The position numbers and the translations under genes were made by a program. This document shows, piece after piece, positions 37,001-48,500 of a DNA stretch of 60,000 nucleotides. The stretch comes from Membranipora membranacea (taxonomy: Eukaryota; Bryozoa; Gymnolaemata; Cheilostomatida; Membraniporidae). The stretch is from assembly GCA_914767715.1 (NCBI GenBank), contig OU612073.1:7442001-7502000 (forward strand), written 5' to 3'. The stretch's first letter is position 1; every line of letters starts with the position of its first letter. The notes under the pieces are model-generated. The model saw only the letters and a program-made list of their open reading frames with translations, was not told the DNA's origin and searched no databases.

Positions 37001-39342
37001 GGGAAGGTTATTAACATGTCCTATCTTTTGCCTTTGTGACTTTGAAAATTAGTATTGACTTCTTACTCACCCACTGTGATTTTTTTTTCAATATATAATA
37101 GTGCGAATTGATTGTGTTGTTGTCGAAGCACTAAAATAGTTCACTCAAAACCAAATCAGTGACATGCGCACTACTTACAGAGCTTACAGATGTTATATTA
37201 GTGATGTAAATAAATCTCCGTGCTAGTTTTAGCCAGAGGGATAACTCTATGGTTTTAGCTTAGTTGTGTGATTTTAGCTTGAGGAGATCAACTCCTTACT
37301 TGGCAATGCCTTTAAAGTGGCACATTCTGCACAGAAGACTGCACCTGCTTCATTCAATAGGAGAATAGCAGAGAGATTGGAAGAGCAGCGAGAAATATTC
37401 CGGGAAGTAATGAATCGACACGACAAACAGAAAGCAAAGGTACGACTCTTAAAGAACGTAATCACTCTGATGTGTTTGTCTGGTTTATAAAACAGGTTTG
37501 CATGATTGTTGGCAGCCAGCCAGTCTAAGATTGGTCCTCACTTCAGTCTACCTGCACTTTCTCATAAAGACATTTGTCTTGCTGTCTGCAGTTGAACTCA
37601 GGCTTCATAAGTCTTTACTCCCCTGCTACGTACTTTTTACAATGTTTCACATGTTACAGATTTATCCTTTCATGTCTCTTGGATAAACTTGGTTACCCAA
37701 TCACTGGTCTTTTTCTTTGCTCTGAGCTGCCCATTTGAGAATGCAACTGACCCCAAATTGCTAAATCATTGATAATAATAATTTTACAGAATCAAACTTT
37801 ACTGGATAGAGGTGGACACTCCGCATTACCTGGTGAACCTGGGTGAGTGTTCCTTTCGAACGACAGATAACCTTCATTATATCGTAACAAGGGGATAAAT
37901 TTGTCAACAATAACTTACATTGGTAAAGATCTGACATCATTTATTCTGTGGAAATAGTTGAATTTTCAGCAGTTTTCTGCCCATCAATCGACACAGGATA
38001 ACTCTTACATATTCTTAAAATTCGTTATTTGACTGAATGGTTTATGTAAACCAGTGCAGATTAAAGTTGAAGATGACACTGCATTCAGCATACCAAAAGC
38101 TATCTTGCATCCAATCTTGATCTCTTCCAGATTCTCTGTCTTAACCATCATTTAAAAGACTTAGGACTAGACTCAGGTCATTTCTACTATTGGTTTGTTA
38201 TAGTTGTTGCAAGCCCCACATAGAATATTATTTTCTCATCATAGCTTGAATTATGATTTTAATTTTATCATTCTCTACTATCTTATACTTTAGGAGAATT
38301 GACACAAGCATATTACAGAAGTATACATGGTATCGCCCTGACATGGACAGGTAGGCAAATCTCTCCTGAATCTTACCTGATACCTTCGAGTATCAATCAA
38401 GCACTTAATATTATTAAATGTTTAAATTGTTGTGATGTGTCACACTGTTTGCAGATCGACTCTGTGATACGAGTCTCTCTGCACCATAGCGACAGTGCCA
38501 TAGCAACAGTGCCACAAAATGGCCCAATTGACCTAATTACTTTTTGCCTATAGAAGCTAACTGTTATCCACTTTGGGTGGGGTGATTTTTCAGTTTGAGA
38601 ATTCAAGCACATTTGGATAAATCCAAACGCTATGGTGCAAAGATAACCAACCTGAATTGATTGGTGCACATGCGCAAAGTGGTGAGTTGTATGACTTCAA
38701 TTTAAATATATACTGAGTTGGGGGGAGGGGGTAGATTCAATCTATGTTTGGTGCAATGGTAATATAATCAATTTTAGAGCTTAATCGAAAAACACATCTG
38801 AATTAAATTGATGATGTTGAAGCCGCTGCCAGTTGGAAATATAATCTTTTAATCATCATTTTCAGAGAGCAGGTGTTGGATTATTTACTGAGGCGTGATA
38901 CGGGATCGTGTATAGTTCGTGAGAGCACAACTCCTAAAGGATGTTTCACATTGACAGTCCGAATTAACAAGAGCGATAATTCTACTGGTATAGCCAATTA
39001 TTTGATCGAACCATCCCATGATGGTGTTAAAATAAAGGTAAGGGTAAATCCAGCCAATGTGATAGTCCTAATATGATTGGTTGTTGGGTAGAAAAGCGCC
39101 AATGCCAGGTCATTAAAAGGACCTACTGAGATAAAGTGAAAGTGAAATTAATTAATTTTCACACTCACTATATTTTGTACGTAAGTACCATCTAACCTTA
39201 CTACTGTCTAGCCTTCTTACTTTATCAGGGTCTGGACAAAGAGTGGTCTAACATTGCATCACTAGTCATACATCACAGTATAATGCCTGAGCTACTTCCT
39301 GTTACTCTAAAACTGCCCAATCAGATGCATGATGAGAAATAA
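34046..39342 (+). CDS. PTB-SH2 adaptor protein with a tensin-like SH2 domain, 10 exons
   Basis: Probable cytoplasmic phosphotyrosine adaptor of 380 aa. Exons 34046-34120, 34458-34532, 34606-34737, 35316-35471, 36449-36595, 37278-37439, 37790-37842, 38294-38350, 38866-39037 and 39229-39342 join in phase. A PTB-like fold spans about aa 88-215 (YVGTFSVPGTDQG at its first strand, VKITDNKGQ, AHAIHRISYC, and the closing helix EEINSLLGNAFKVA). A charged linker follows. The SH2 domain spans about aa 278-376: WYRPDMDREQ, CIVRES with the phosphotyrosine-binding Arg304, NYLIEPSHDGVKIKG and HHSIMPELLPVTLKLP. These SH2 words match tensins best, yet tensins carry SH2 before PTB, while this order is that of Shc and SH2D5. 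The linker has no Shc-type YxN site. Poly(A) signal AATAAA lies at 39405-39410. Exon 6 has a weak donor (AAG/gtacga). A broken second copy lies at 57.1-59.4 kb. Confidence 0.88.
36658..36691. repeat. Small hairpin in PTB-SH2 intron 5
   Basis: CATAGACTTAATA and TATTAAGTCTATG are perfect inverted repeats around a loop of about 8 nt. The segment falls in a part of the intron that is absent from the second gene copy. Confidence 0.7.
38475..38645. mobile_element. MITE-like element family M1, copy 2 (PTB-SH2 intron 8)
   Basis: About 170 bp with inverted ends, CTCTGCACCATAGCG and CGCTATGGTGCAAAG (one mismatch). Similar ends and interior words occur in GIGYF intron 11 at 24391-24545. It lies inside the block of the PTB-SH2 gene that is missing from the second copy at 58.4 kb. 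Confidence 0.78.
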
Positions 39343-39404
39343 CACAGCTATTACACAACGTCGTTACTCACTGAGCCGCTGATAAATACTTGAACTTGTC
39401 GGAC

Positions 39405-39410
39405 AATAAA
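39405..39410 (+). terminator. Poly(A) signal of the PTB-SH2 gene
   Basis: AATAAA lies 63 nt after the stop codon. In the duplicated copy the same site reads AGTAAA, a change that should weaken 3'-end formation there. Confidence 0.65.
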
Positions 39411-39902
39411 TTATTTTAATTGTGGTTTATATATGATATGCACAGATTTTTTTTTCTTTTTGTTTTACGTTGTCCAATATGAATATAGCAGCGAGCTGCT
39501 CAGCCAAAATATCACAACACCACACAAGAATATTTTTGCGACTGAATCTGCAGTGTAAAATTACTGAACATGAAGGAGCCTGTTCAGACATAATCTGATT
39601 CTGCTTGTATGACACAGTTAACCGTGTGTTTTTTTGGATGGCCTATAATGCAGAATTTAATTTCTATCCCATACTTCAGGAAGATCATTCTTTCACCTGT
39701 ATCCTAATTTTTACATAGCTGCGCACAATTCCTCAAAAGATAAAAAGGCGAATCAGCTGCAAGATGATCACGCGGGGTATGGCTGGTTGGTAGCTTACCC
39801 AAAACTCGATGCTGACTCATCTGTCAATTTTAGTCTTTTTAGTTAAAATCAAACCAGGATGATTTATCAACTTTTTTCCCACAAATCAATAGGATAATTT
39901 AG

Positions 39903-41101
39903 GATATATATGATTCACTGAACAGTGATCACAGGACACCAGCTATTGTTGCCTTGGATACTGTTAATAACAAGGTAAGATGATTCTGTTTCTTGTGTGT
40001 TTTGGCTTTGGTGCATGCTGTTAATTTGTCAATCTTTCCTATAAAACAAAATATTAGATCCGGAGAGAGTTTAAAGTTTCTCCAGAATTTTACGCATGAA
40101 AAAATTCTAGTGAATTGGTTTTTTTGCTTGCAATACTTTATTATGTTATTAAAACATTAAAGTCACATTTTTTGTGTTCCGTAAAAATGATGCTTCAATT
40201 TAATGATATTTTCAAACACTGTTGATGTTTTTAGGTAGCTGGATTTGTGTTATCAACGGCAATGCATACAAAACCTCAATCCAGCCCTGACAATGGTGCC
40301 ATGAAACTGAAGCCATTTAAATCGTATGCTTACAATGAAATGACACTGAGAAATCTTGGCAGCTTTATTGAGTTGACGTTTGAGAAGGGATATTTATTTA
40401 ATAAACTCAGGTTAGTTTGATCAATAATACTTTCTTTGATTTGTGATCTTGGTAAAGGTTGTTAATATGGGTTAGATGCCGTCCTAAATTTACTGTGTTG
40501 GTGAATCGATATTATAAATTTGTTGTGTCTGCAAGGTGAGAAGAAAACTAAAGATTGTTTTGAAGTTCTCACACTTGATTATTGTTGTTGAAGATGTTAC
40601 ATGGTACCCACTTTCTGTCTGTCAAGTAATCAGGAAACGACTCATGAAATCATTCCTATTGTACACTTATATATTTGAATCACAGCTTAATCTTATAGGG
40701 AGGTGAAGATCATAGCGATATACTTATCACATAGATCTTCCGACGATTTCCATTTCTTTTCTTAGAAGCTTCAGAATTTTTGTCATCAAATTGTGTTGTC
40801 ATTACTTTAGTGTGGACCAGTTGTGGTTCATAAAAGCTATATCGGTAGGACCAGAGTACACTCCACAGGGACTCAATCACAAAATGACTACTAGGGCTAT
40901 TCAAGAAGCTACTAACAGGGTTATGAACTACTAGCCACATCAGCTGCTAGCTCCTACATAAAGCGTAATATGATACTCCGCCATAACTTCCGGGTAGTCT
41001 GTGAGCTGGGCTTCAAGAATCACTACCTGAACTATGATAACATGTCCGAGGTTATGAGGTCAGCTCACACTAAGTGTTGTATTCTAACCAAAACTTTGTA
41101 A
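39903..41101 (+). pseudogene. GNAT (arylalkylamine N-acetyltransferase-like) gene fragment with frameshift
   Basis: Three exons join in phase: 39903-39974, 40235-40410 and 40811 onward. They encode VALDTVNNKVAGFVLSTAMH, then VDQLWFIKAISVGPEYTPQG, which resemble the beta4 strand and the acetyl-CoA motif region of GNAT enzymes. The frame then hits TAG at 40932-40934. From 40928 a neighbouring frame continues with ILRHNFRVVCELGFKNHYLN and a KTL end to TAA at 41099-41101; this looks like the C-terminal half of insect-type aaNAT proteins. The usual R/Q-x-x-G-x-G/A loop is degenerate (TPQGLN), and no N-terminal exon was found upstream. The reading is a decayed, truncated gene. A one-base assembly error is the main alternative for the frameshift, but it would not explain the degraded motif. 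Confidence 0.6.
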
Positions 41102-42557
41102 ATTAACTTTGAAGCCTCTAAACATGCTGTAGGCAGATATCAGGGTATATTTGCAGCGTATTCAATTGCTATCTGGTATTCTTTCATTTGATTTAAAACT
41201 CTGCACATCTCTAAAATATAGGTTTGCACAGCATACTGATTTGGAACCTGCGACAGAAATTTTCTTTTTTTAACCTCTTTAATTATGTGTTGAGGTCTGA
41301 CAAATTGATTAATTTTTCAAAAGAGGGTTGAATGTTAAAGGTCACAATAAACATAACAGCATATTGTCAAGGTGTTGTGAGGATTGCTATATTTCATCAA
41401 AAAGTTGTCATCACACAAAATCAGGTTGCAGCAAATGGATACTTAGTATTACTGGTGGAGATAAGTTATTAGGAGTTATCTTCTTTTAGTGACAGTAACC
41501 CATAACTCCTAAGCAACATGAAACTGCTGGTCAACAGGGAGATTGGGACACAAACTTCTTGCTGTCAACACATTGGGTTACTAATCATGATTTTCACATG
41601 TGTTGACACATTTACTAGACACATTTACGACATTCCACAATGAATCTTAGTTTCGGAAGACCAGACAGTTGCAACTTGGGATACTAAACACTATGCTACT
41701 CCTAATCAATCCATGAGCCAATGTAAATTTGCCTCTAATGACAAATTCTAAAGTTGGTCTGGAGTTCCCAAACTGTTTATCGTTACAATACTCAAACCTT
41801 ACACTGTAATCTGACCTCACCTATACACTATCAAAGATCAAAGATTATGATTTCATGGAAAGCATTTGGTGAAGTTTGGGAATACAAAATTTTTTTATAT
41901 GAATATGAATATAAGATTCTGAGAGTAAATTTAGCCTTACATTATCACTATACCTTTTTCTGTTCAAACTTTCAAGGGGTACACCAGGATTTGGAATCCA
42001 TATGTGACTCTTAAGTTCCTGCTGAATGTCACTAAGATTTGGTATATTTATAGTATGGAATGTAATTATTGCCCAGTATAAGTTTTGGAACTGATGAGTA
42101 CATGAATCTCCATTTGCATAGTTGTTTATAGAATGCACAATAATTCGGACATGGGTACAATAGATGATATTTAAGTGATTATTATTAAATGAATGTCCTG
42201 ATTATAAATAAGAAAAGAAGAAATGAAAACATGAAACAAAATAAAACCTGGTGTCAAAATAAATAATGAAAAAATAAAATGAACTCCATTTTCAACCCAT
42301 CATTGATGGGAGAAAAATTGGCCTCACTACACCAAATATAATGTAACATATAACACATATATTATATAAAATATGATAAATTGAAACAGAATCATGAAAA
42401 TTGGAGAACTGGCCAGATGTTAAAATACGCCACTGCAAAAATGCTTAGGTGCTAGTGCTACAAATCTTGCGTTACTTTGAAATCTGATATTTTCATTCTC
42501 AACTGCTGCAAACCAAAACTGTTAATGAGAAATCTGAAATATACAAACATTTGATCA
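41102..42557. other. Gene-free spacer between convergent genes
   Basis: It lies between the 3' end of the acetyltransferase fragment (+) and the 3' end of the ankyrin-like gene (-). I see no coding exon. The last 350 bp should include the 3' UTR of the minus-strand gene, but no AATAAA hexamer was found on that strand close to the stop codon. Confidence 0.55.
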
Positions 42558-45500
42558 TCACTTTGTTTCCCTCACGATAAACTTTTCGATGACATTATCT
42601 GCTGTTGTTGCTTTAGACCCAGGCCTGCTGAATCTTATGTGGGCGTGGTTGTCATTCTCCATGTATAAGTTGCTGGACATGGCTTTAGAAGCCGCTTGTT
42701 TGTGTTTGATATCAGTTTGCGTGAGATGAGACCGCTTGGGATAAACCTTCTTTTGTATTTTACTGGTTAGTGTTAGCTGCGCAAGGTCTGCGACATCTAG
42801 TTTTGGTGCTGGCAGTTTCGGAGCTGTTGGTCCTCTGGCCTGATGCGATTTGCTGGTGTATTTTTCTGAGTACAGGGTTGTTGTATCATGTAGGACTTGT
42901 TTGGCTTCAGATTGAGATACGACTTGTGCGTAGGATGAGGAAGTTGTCTGTCCATGGGCTCTGCTATGACCTTGAGATGAACTTCCTGCTGCAAGATCTC
43001 CCTGTTGTTTGTTAGTTATCTGATCAGATTTTTCAACCACTTCTGTTTCCTCCAGTGTAGTGCCTGTGCGTGGTTCAAATGTTGATGTAGCTGCTTGTGC
43101 TGCCAGGTCCTCAGTTCTGCTGTGATCCTGTCTAACTGAGCCCATTTGATTTGGCCGCGTTAGCATGCAGAGGCGCAGGTGCACAGTTGAATATTCTGAT
43201 TCAGTTGGAATGTTATTCATAACCAGGTTTCTGAGAGATTCATCCTCAGCTAGGTTTTGATTTCGATCTTGATGGAGGGCTTTGTATTGGCTACTGTTTT
43301 CAATCATGCTGAAAAGCATCCTGAACCTTGGTTCATGTGACCATGTTTCCATGATCATTCCGTTCTTATTTTCATACCTCCAACTGTTGTTAAAACTCAG
43401 TCTTTGACGCTCGATTGATCTGTAAGGAAATTCCTTTGAGAGCCTCATTCGATAAATGACGTGCTTAGCTAAGCTTTTAGTGTGATCTTTGTCCTGTATG
43501 GTTGCGGGTCCCTTTGTGGGATTTCTTTGTTCAGTGCTGGTTTTAGGGTTGGTGTTGTGGGCAGTTTTCTCCGCGTCCTTGACCTCTCTCGCTTTATTGT
43601 CAATGCGCCAATAGTGTTCAATAAGGGTCTTGATATCCGACTCTTGATCTAACTCTCCATCAGAATCTATGAGCTGCTCAACATGGTGGTTGTCCAATGT
43701 CCAAGTCCTACATCTCCAAACATGTAAGGGGTCATGGTACAGGAACTCTGCTGGAATATGAATGTCTTGTTGGTCTCCCAGACCAAAAATCAAATACACC
43801 ACGTCGTCGAAATCAATTGTTTTTCCAGGTGGCAGCCGTAATGACTTTGGGACTGTCAATTGATGGACGCTGATTGTTATCTTTGCTTCATCCATGGTCT
43901 TTCCTTTCAATGCCAGCACTTGGTCAAGATAATCTTTGAACTGATTTGGTTGGTTAACGAGCATCCCATCCTTGAAGCTCTTCTGCAACATATTTCAAAT
44001 TAAATTTCAATCGTACTGAGCAAAGTCTGCCACAGTCTTCCGGAGGTGCTTGTTTCCTTTAATGCACATCCGGGAGACTGTGACATCATAACGCAGATAC
44101 TGAGAGTTACGTTCCCTTATGGAAGGCACTCTTTTCACCATCAATAATTCAGTCCAAGTAGAGCATTGTATTTTTTTACCATGCAATTCTACTACAACTT
44201 TATCATAAGTACCTGCCTGACTATAACATGCTTTGGCCTTTAAACTATAGTATTTGCAAGTCCTGACAAGGTTTATCAAGACAGAGTCTTGACAATATGG
44301 TTAACCCATGCGGGCTGTCTACTAGTGAGAAAAGTCAGAGTTACTTAGTTTAATATTAGAGGCCCTTTTTAACCCACCTTTGACCTCCAGGTTTGCATGT
44401 TGATCATAGTCGATCAGGCTCAAAGAAATCATTGTCATTGTTGCACTTACCACTCTGTCGAAAGCAGGACTGATAGAAAAACTCCGATTCATGGATATAC
44501 CTGCGTATTTCACCGTCATGTTGAAGCAAGTTGTCGACTCTGTTATGAACTGAAGGCCAAGACATTCTAGGACAGTTTGGTGTGGTGTGTTTATTGGACA
44601 AATCACTGGAACTATCAGTTGGGGATGCATGAGCTGTTCTGGGTCTTGGAAGTCCACATTCATACCTAAGGTCATACTTGTCCTTTGACTCTTTTGGTTC
44701 CAAACAGCCCTCATGTGTTGTAAGAGCGTTTTACTGTATAACCAGCTGATGGACATGACGACTCCACAATTCTCTTTACCCCTAAGTTCATATGATGATC
44801 CTTCTTGTAGTCTAAGAACTCCCCCGACTAAGACGACTATGGTTTGATCACATGGTTTCAAGTCATAACGACCAACAGAGTTCTTTTTCAATTCTTGTTG
44901 TCTGATGGCCACAACAATAGCGGTAACTGCATCCTTGAATGACCCATCTAGTGAGTGTTGTTTCCTCAGCTTATTGACTGTCCATTCTACTTTTTCTTCC
45001 AGATGCTTCTGAGTATCTTTGTCCATTCTCTGGAAAAGACAATATCGAAACAATGTAAATATTGTTGTAAACATAATATATCCTAATATTTGATGATAGA
45101 GATAGATCAGTTTAGTTAGTTTTAGATCGATTTAAAACTAAATGAATTATGATTTCGGACGGAAATCATAATTCATAAACCTTAATCTTGGCCTCTCATT
45201 TCAGAGTTTTCCTAAACAACTACATGGGTGAAGATTGTTTGGATACCCCATCCCATACCTTACCATTTTTGTTCCTTTTGGTTGCCCTTTGGAAGATTTG
45301 GCTTGAGAATGCTGGTGTTCATTTACTTCTTGCTTTCTCCTGTCAGTTGTTGGTTTTCCACGTTCACCACTACCAGGATCAAACTCGAAGTCTGCTGGGC
45401 TCGCCGGCTCATAGGCTCGAATCACAACTTTCTCATCATCAGGATGCAGGAAGATAAACATGTTCCTCTTTTTGTTGTTCACTAATTTTACTTCTGGTGA

Positions 45501-48500
45501 GCTTGCCGGCAACGGGTCCAGCTGCAGGTCACCATCATTCTGATAGTCAGGCAATGAAGATGTCACCACAAAAAGTGGGCTTTTATCTTCCCATTCTTGG
45601 ATACCCTTTTCATTCACATGAGGCAAGAGTGTCTTTTTAGAGAGCTTTCTGATTTTTTGATGTAGTTCGTTATTTTTCAGGCATTTCGTCGTGAGACGCC
45701 ATGAGTCACCTTCGTGTTCCGGAAGATCATCCAATACGCCTGCTGTAATTTTATGTAGGGTTAGGATTCTCCCTGAGTCTTTCCTAACCATCATAGAGGT
45801 TACAGTAACACCTAAAGAGTCCTCAGGATTATCCAATGTAAGGAGTGGGCGGAGTTGAAACTCGTACGGGTCAGGAGGGTCTAGGAGAGCATAAGACCCT
45901 GACAACGATAGGACCCATGGTCCACGCTTGAAAGTTATTACCAGCTTTTCCTCGGATGTTATCTCTGGTTTAATAGTTTCAGATTCAGATTTGTGCTTAA
46001 GAGTTTGAAAGGACTCTCCAATAATGTTTTCCAGCTGCTGCTTATCAATATTGATCATTTTTTCTGGTGAGTGACTGACGATATAGCGAATGTTTTGTGA
46101 ATGTGAGCAGCTATGTCCATCTTCCTTGATCATATCGTGAAGGTGCTCACTGGGAAAGTGAGATGTGGTTATTTTTATGCAATGGTCATCAATGCAGTTC
46201 ATATAGTCAATAATAGATTCTCTGATACCATTGACAACTATCAAGAGGTGGTGGATGGTTTCCTGGTAGGCGTGTGAAACTGCTGTGGCACTAACGTATA
46301 GTTCACTAGCATCGCCCATATCTCTCAATGCCTCATGGATACCTTCATGAATGGCACAAAGATGACTCTGCAATTAGAATGATTGGACAGTTGTTTTTTC
46401 GTAATAATAATTTGTTCTTCAGAGAACTGCAATAAAAAATCTCTGAGTATCGTGGCCATAAGGCCATGATACTCAGAGATACAGCTAGACCTTTCTATAC
46501 TGTGGTTTTCAAATGATTTCTTAGAAGCATACTAAGGGTCGTATAACCCATCCTTAGATTACCAAAGAGCAGGTTGGGAACCAAAGATCTATATATCACG
46601 GTCACGGTGGCCGAGTGGTATAAGGCGTCTACCTCTTAACCTGGTTGATGTAGATTGGTTGCGGGCTCGAGACCCAACTGTGGAATATAATAATGGACCT
46701 GTTTAACAGGTGACGCGGATCACTTTGGATTGCTCCGGTGACATTCCATCCAATGCCAATGCATGAACCAGCAGGTATGATGGGTGATAAATGGCTACAT
46801 TACGTCAGCAAATTCATAGCAATAGGAGGGTAGGAATTAGGAACAATTCAAAATGCAGTAAACTAGATCTAGCGTCACCTAATAGTTCAGAACTGTCTTA
46901 CGAGTGTTTTCACCTGGTCCAATAAAGCCTCTGAACTTTGTTCAATTTAATTAAAACATCAAGTTACCACAACACAAAATATTTAGCTAGGAAGAATATT
47001 GAGGTAGAAAATTTACTGCTTACATCGAGACTTTCATTCGAAGATTCACTGCTACTGGATCTCACATCGTCTTCTCGAGCAAATCTGACTGATGGTACAT
47101 GTTTATGAACAACGTCCGCTGCTGCATCCTCATCAAAATCCACTCTTACACTAAGGCACCTCTCCCTGAAATAGTGTTTGCACACATCAAACATCACAAA
47201 GCCAATCTATGTTCTAGGAATACCAATGACTATTTCACTAGCCATGACATGGTTATTGGGTACTGTATCACAAATACCAATGAATATTGCAACACATGTT
47301 CGAATATCTACTCATCGTATGAATGCTGAAGATATTCAAGTAAAGAGTTTAGAAATGATCTCATTTTGTCATGTGTGCTGATGAAATTACAATATCTTAT
47401 CAATCTTTCTGTCAGCAGGGTTTTGAGTTTCTTGCTCCACTTGTGTTGTTGTTCCTCCTTCCTCTAGTTGATCGGGGTCGTTATTGATTTGTTTTTCTGC
47501 CAGGTTCAAAGACCACTCTCCAGGTTCTGAAGATAAAAATGATTTGTAGCCAGCATCAATTTTACGATACCTTTCTCACATATTTAGTCTTTATTGCAGC
47601 AAGGAAAAATGGGCAAGTCACGTCTCAAATGTTTCCATAATTTGCGAGTCAAAATCATAATATTAAAGTTGAAATACCTCTTAAATACTTTTGTTTACTC
47701 TCTTGATGCAGCGATAGGAATTTTTCAACGATATTCATTATTAGACTGTTTATAGCAGTAACAATAAAGCTCCAATAATATATGTACTATTTTATTTGGC
47801 AGACTATTTTGTTATTTGACAAACATAATACAATTTTACTTCTCTATCTTATCTTAGAAAATGAGGTTCAGGTGGTTTGCAGGCAGTAAATAAGATAATA
47901 ATAACAAATTAATATTACCTTGATATGGTTCTGCCTGACCCTACTTGTTCGGTTCAGAAAATACCCTACATTTACTTGGTATCGAGAAAATACAAATCCT
48001 CATAATTCATTTCGTTGCTGACAATAATGTATTATTATTAATATTTTTTTTTCCTATATAGCTTTGCTTTAAAATCTTAGTTCTATTGCTTCTGGTCATG
48101 CCTCGCCAAAATTTCTTTTGTGGTTTCTCAATTCACATGATCAAAAAAGTCTAAACCCAAAATTTGACGACGTTATGCTGCGACGTCATAACGCATCACT
48201 GAATTTCAGCAACATGTCAAAACCTATTGTCGCTATTGTCCATATTACAAGACATTGCAAGTTCTTGGAGCAAAAAATGCAGTTAATACATAAAGACTAC
48301 CCTTATATCATGCAGCCATAACAATAATAATGTTCAATGTTTGATTTGACTTGAAAAATAACGGCATTCAAATTCACATACTGATAGCTAAACCATAAGT
48401 GGCATAAGTGTTGACAATGCTATAAAGAAAGTGAGTTGTGTCATTTGCTGTCCAAGGTGGACAAATGTGATTACCCTACTGCCCTCACTTGCCCAGCGCT

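Noticed and set aside
44007-44279. 90-codon minus-strand frame in intron 5 of the ankyrin-like gene
   Set aside because: No donor in the phase needed to reach the last exon, and the exons on both sides join directly in phase 0. An alternative exon cannot be excluded.
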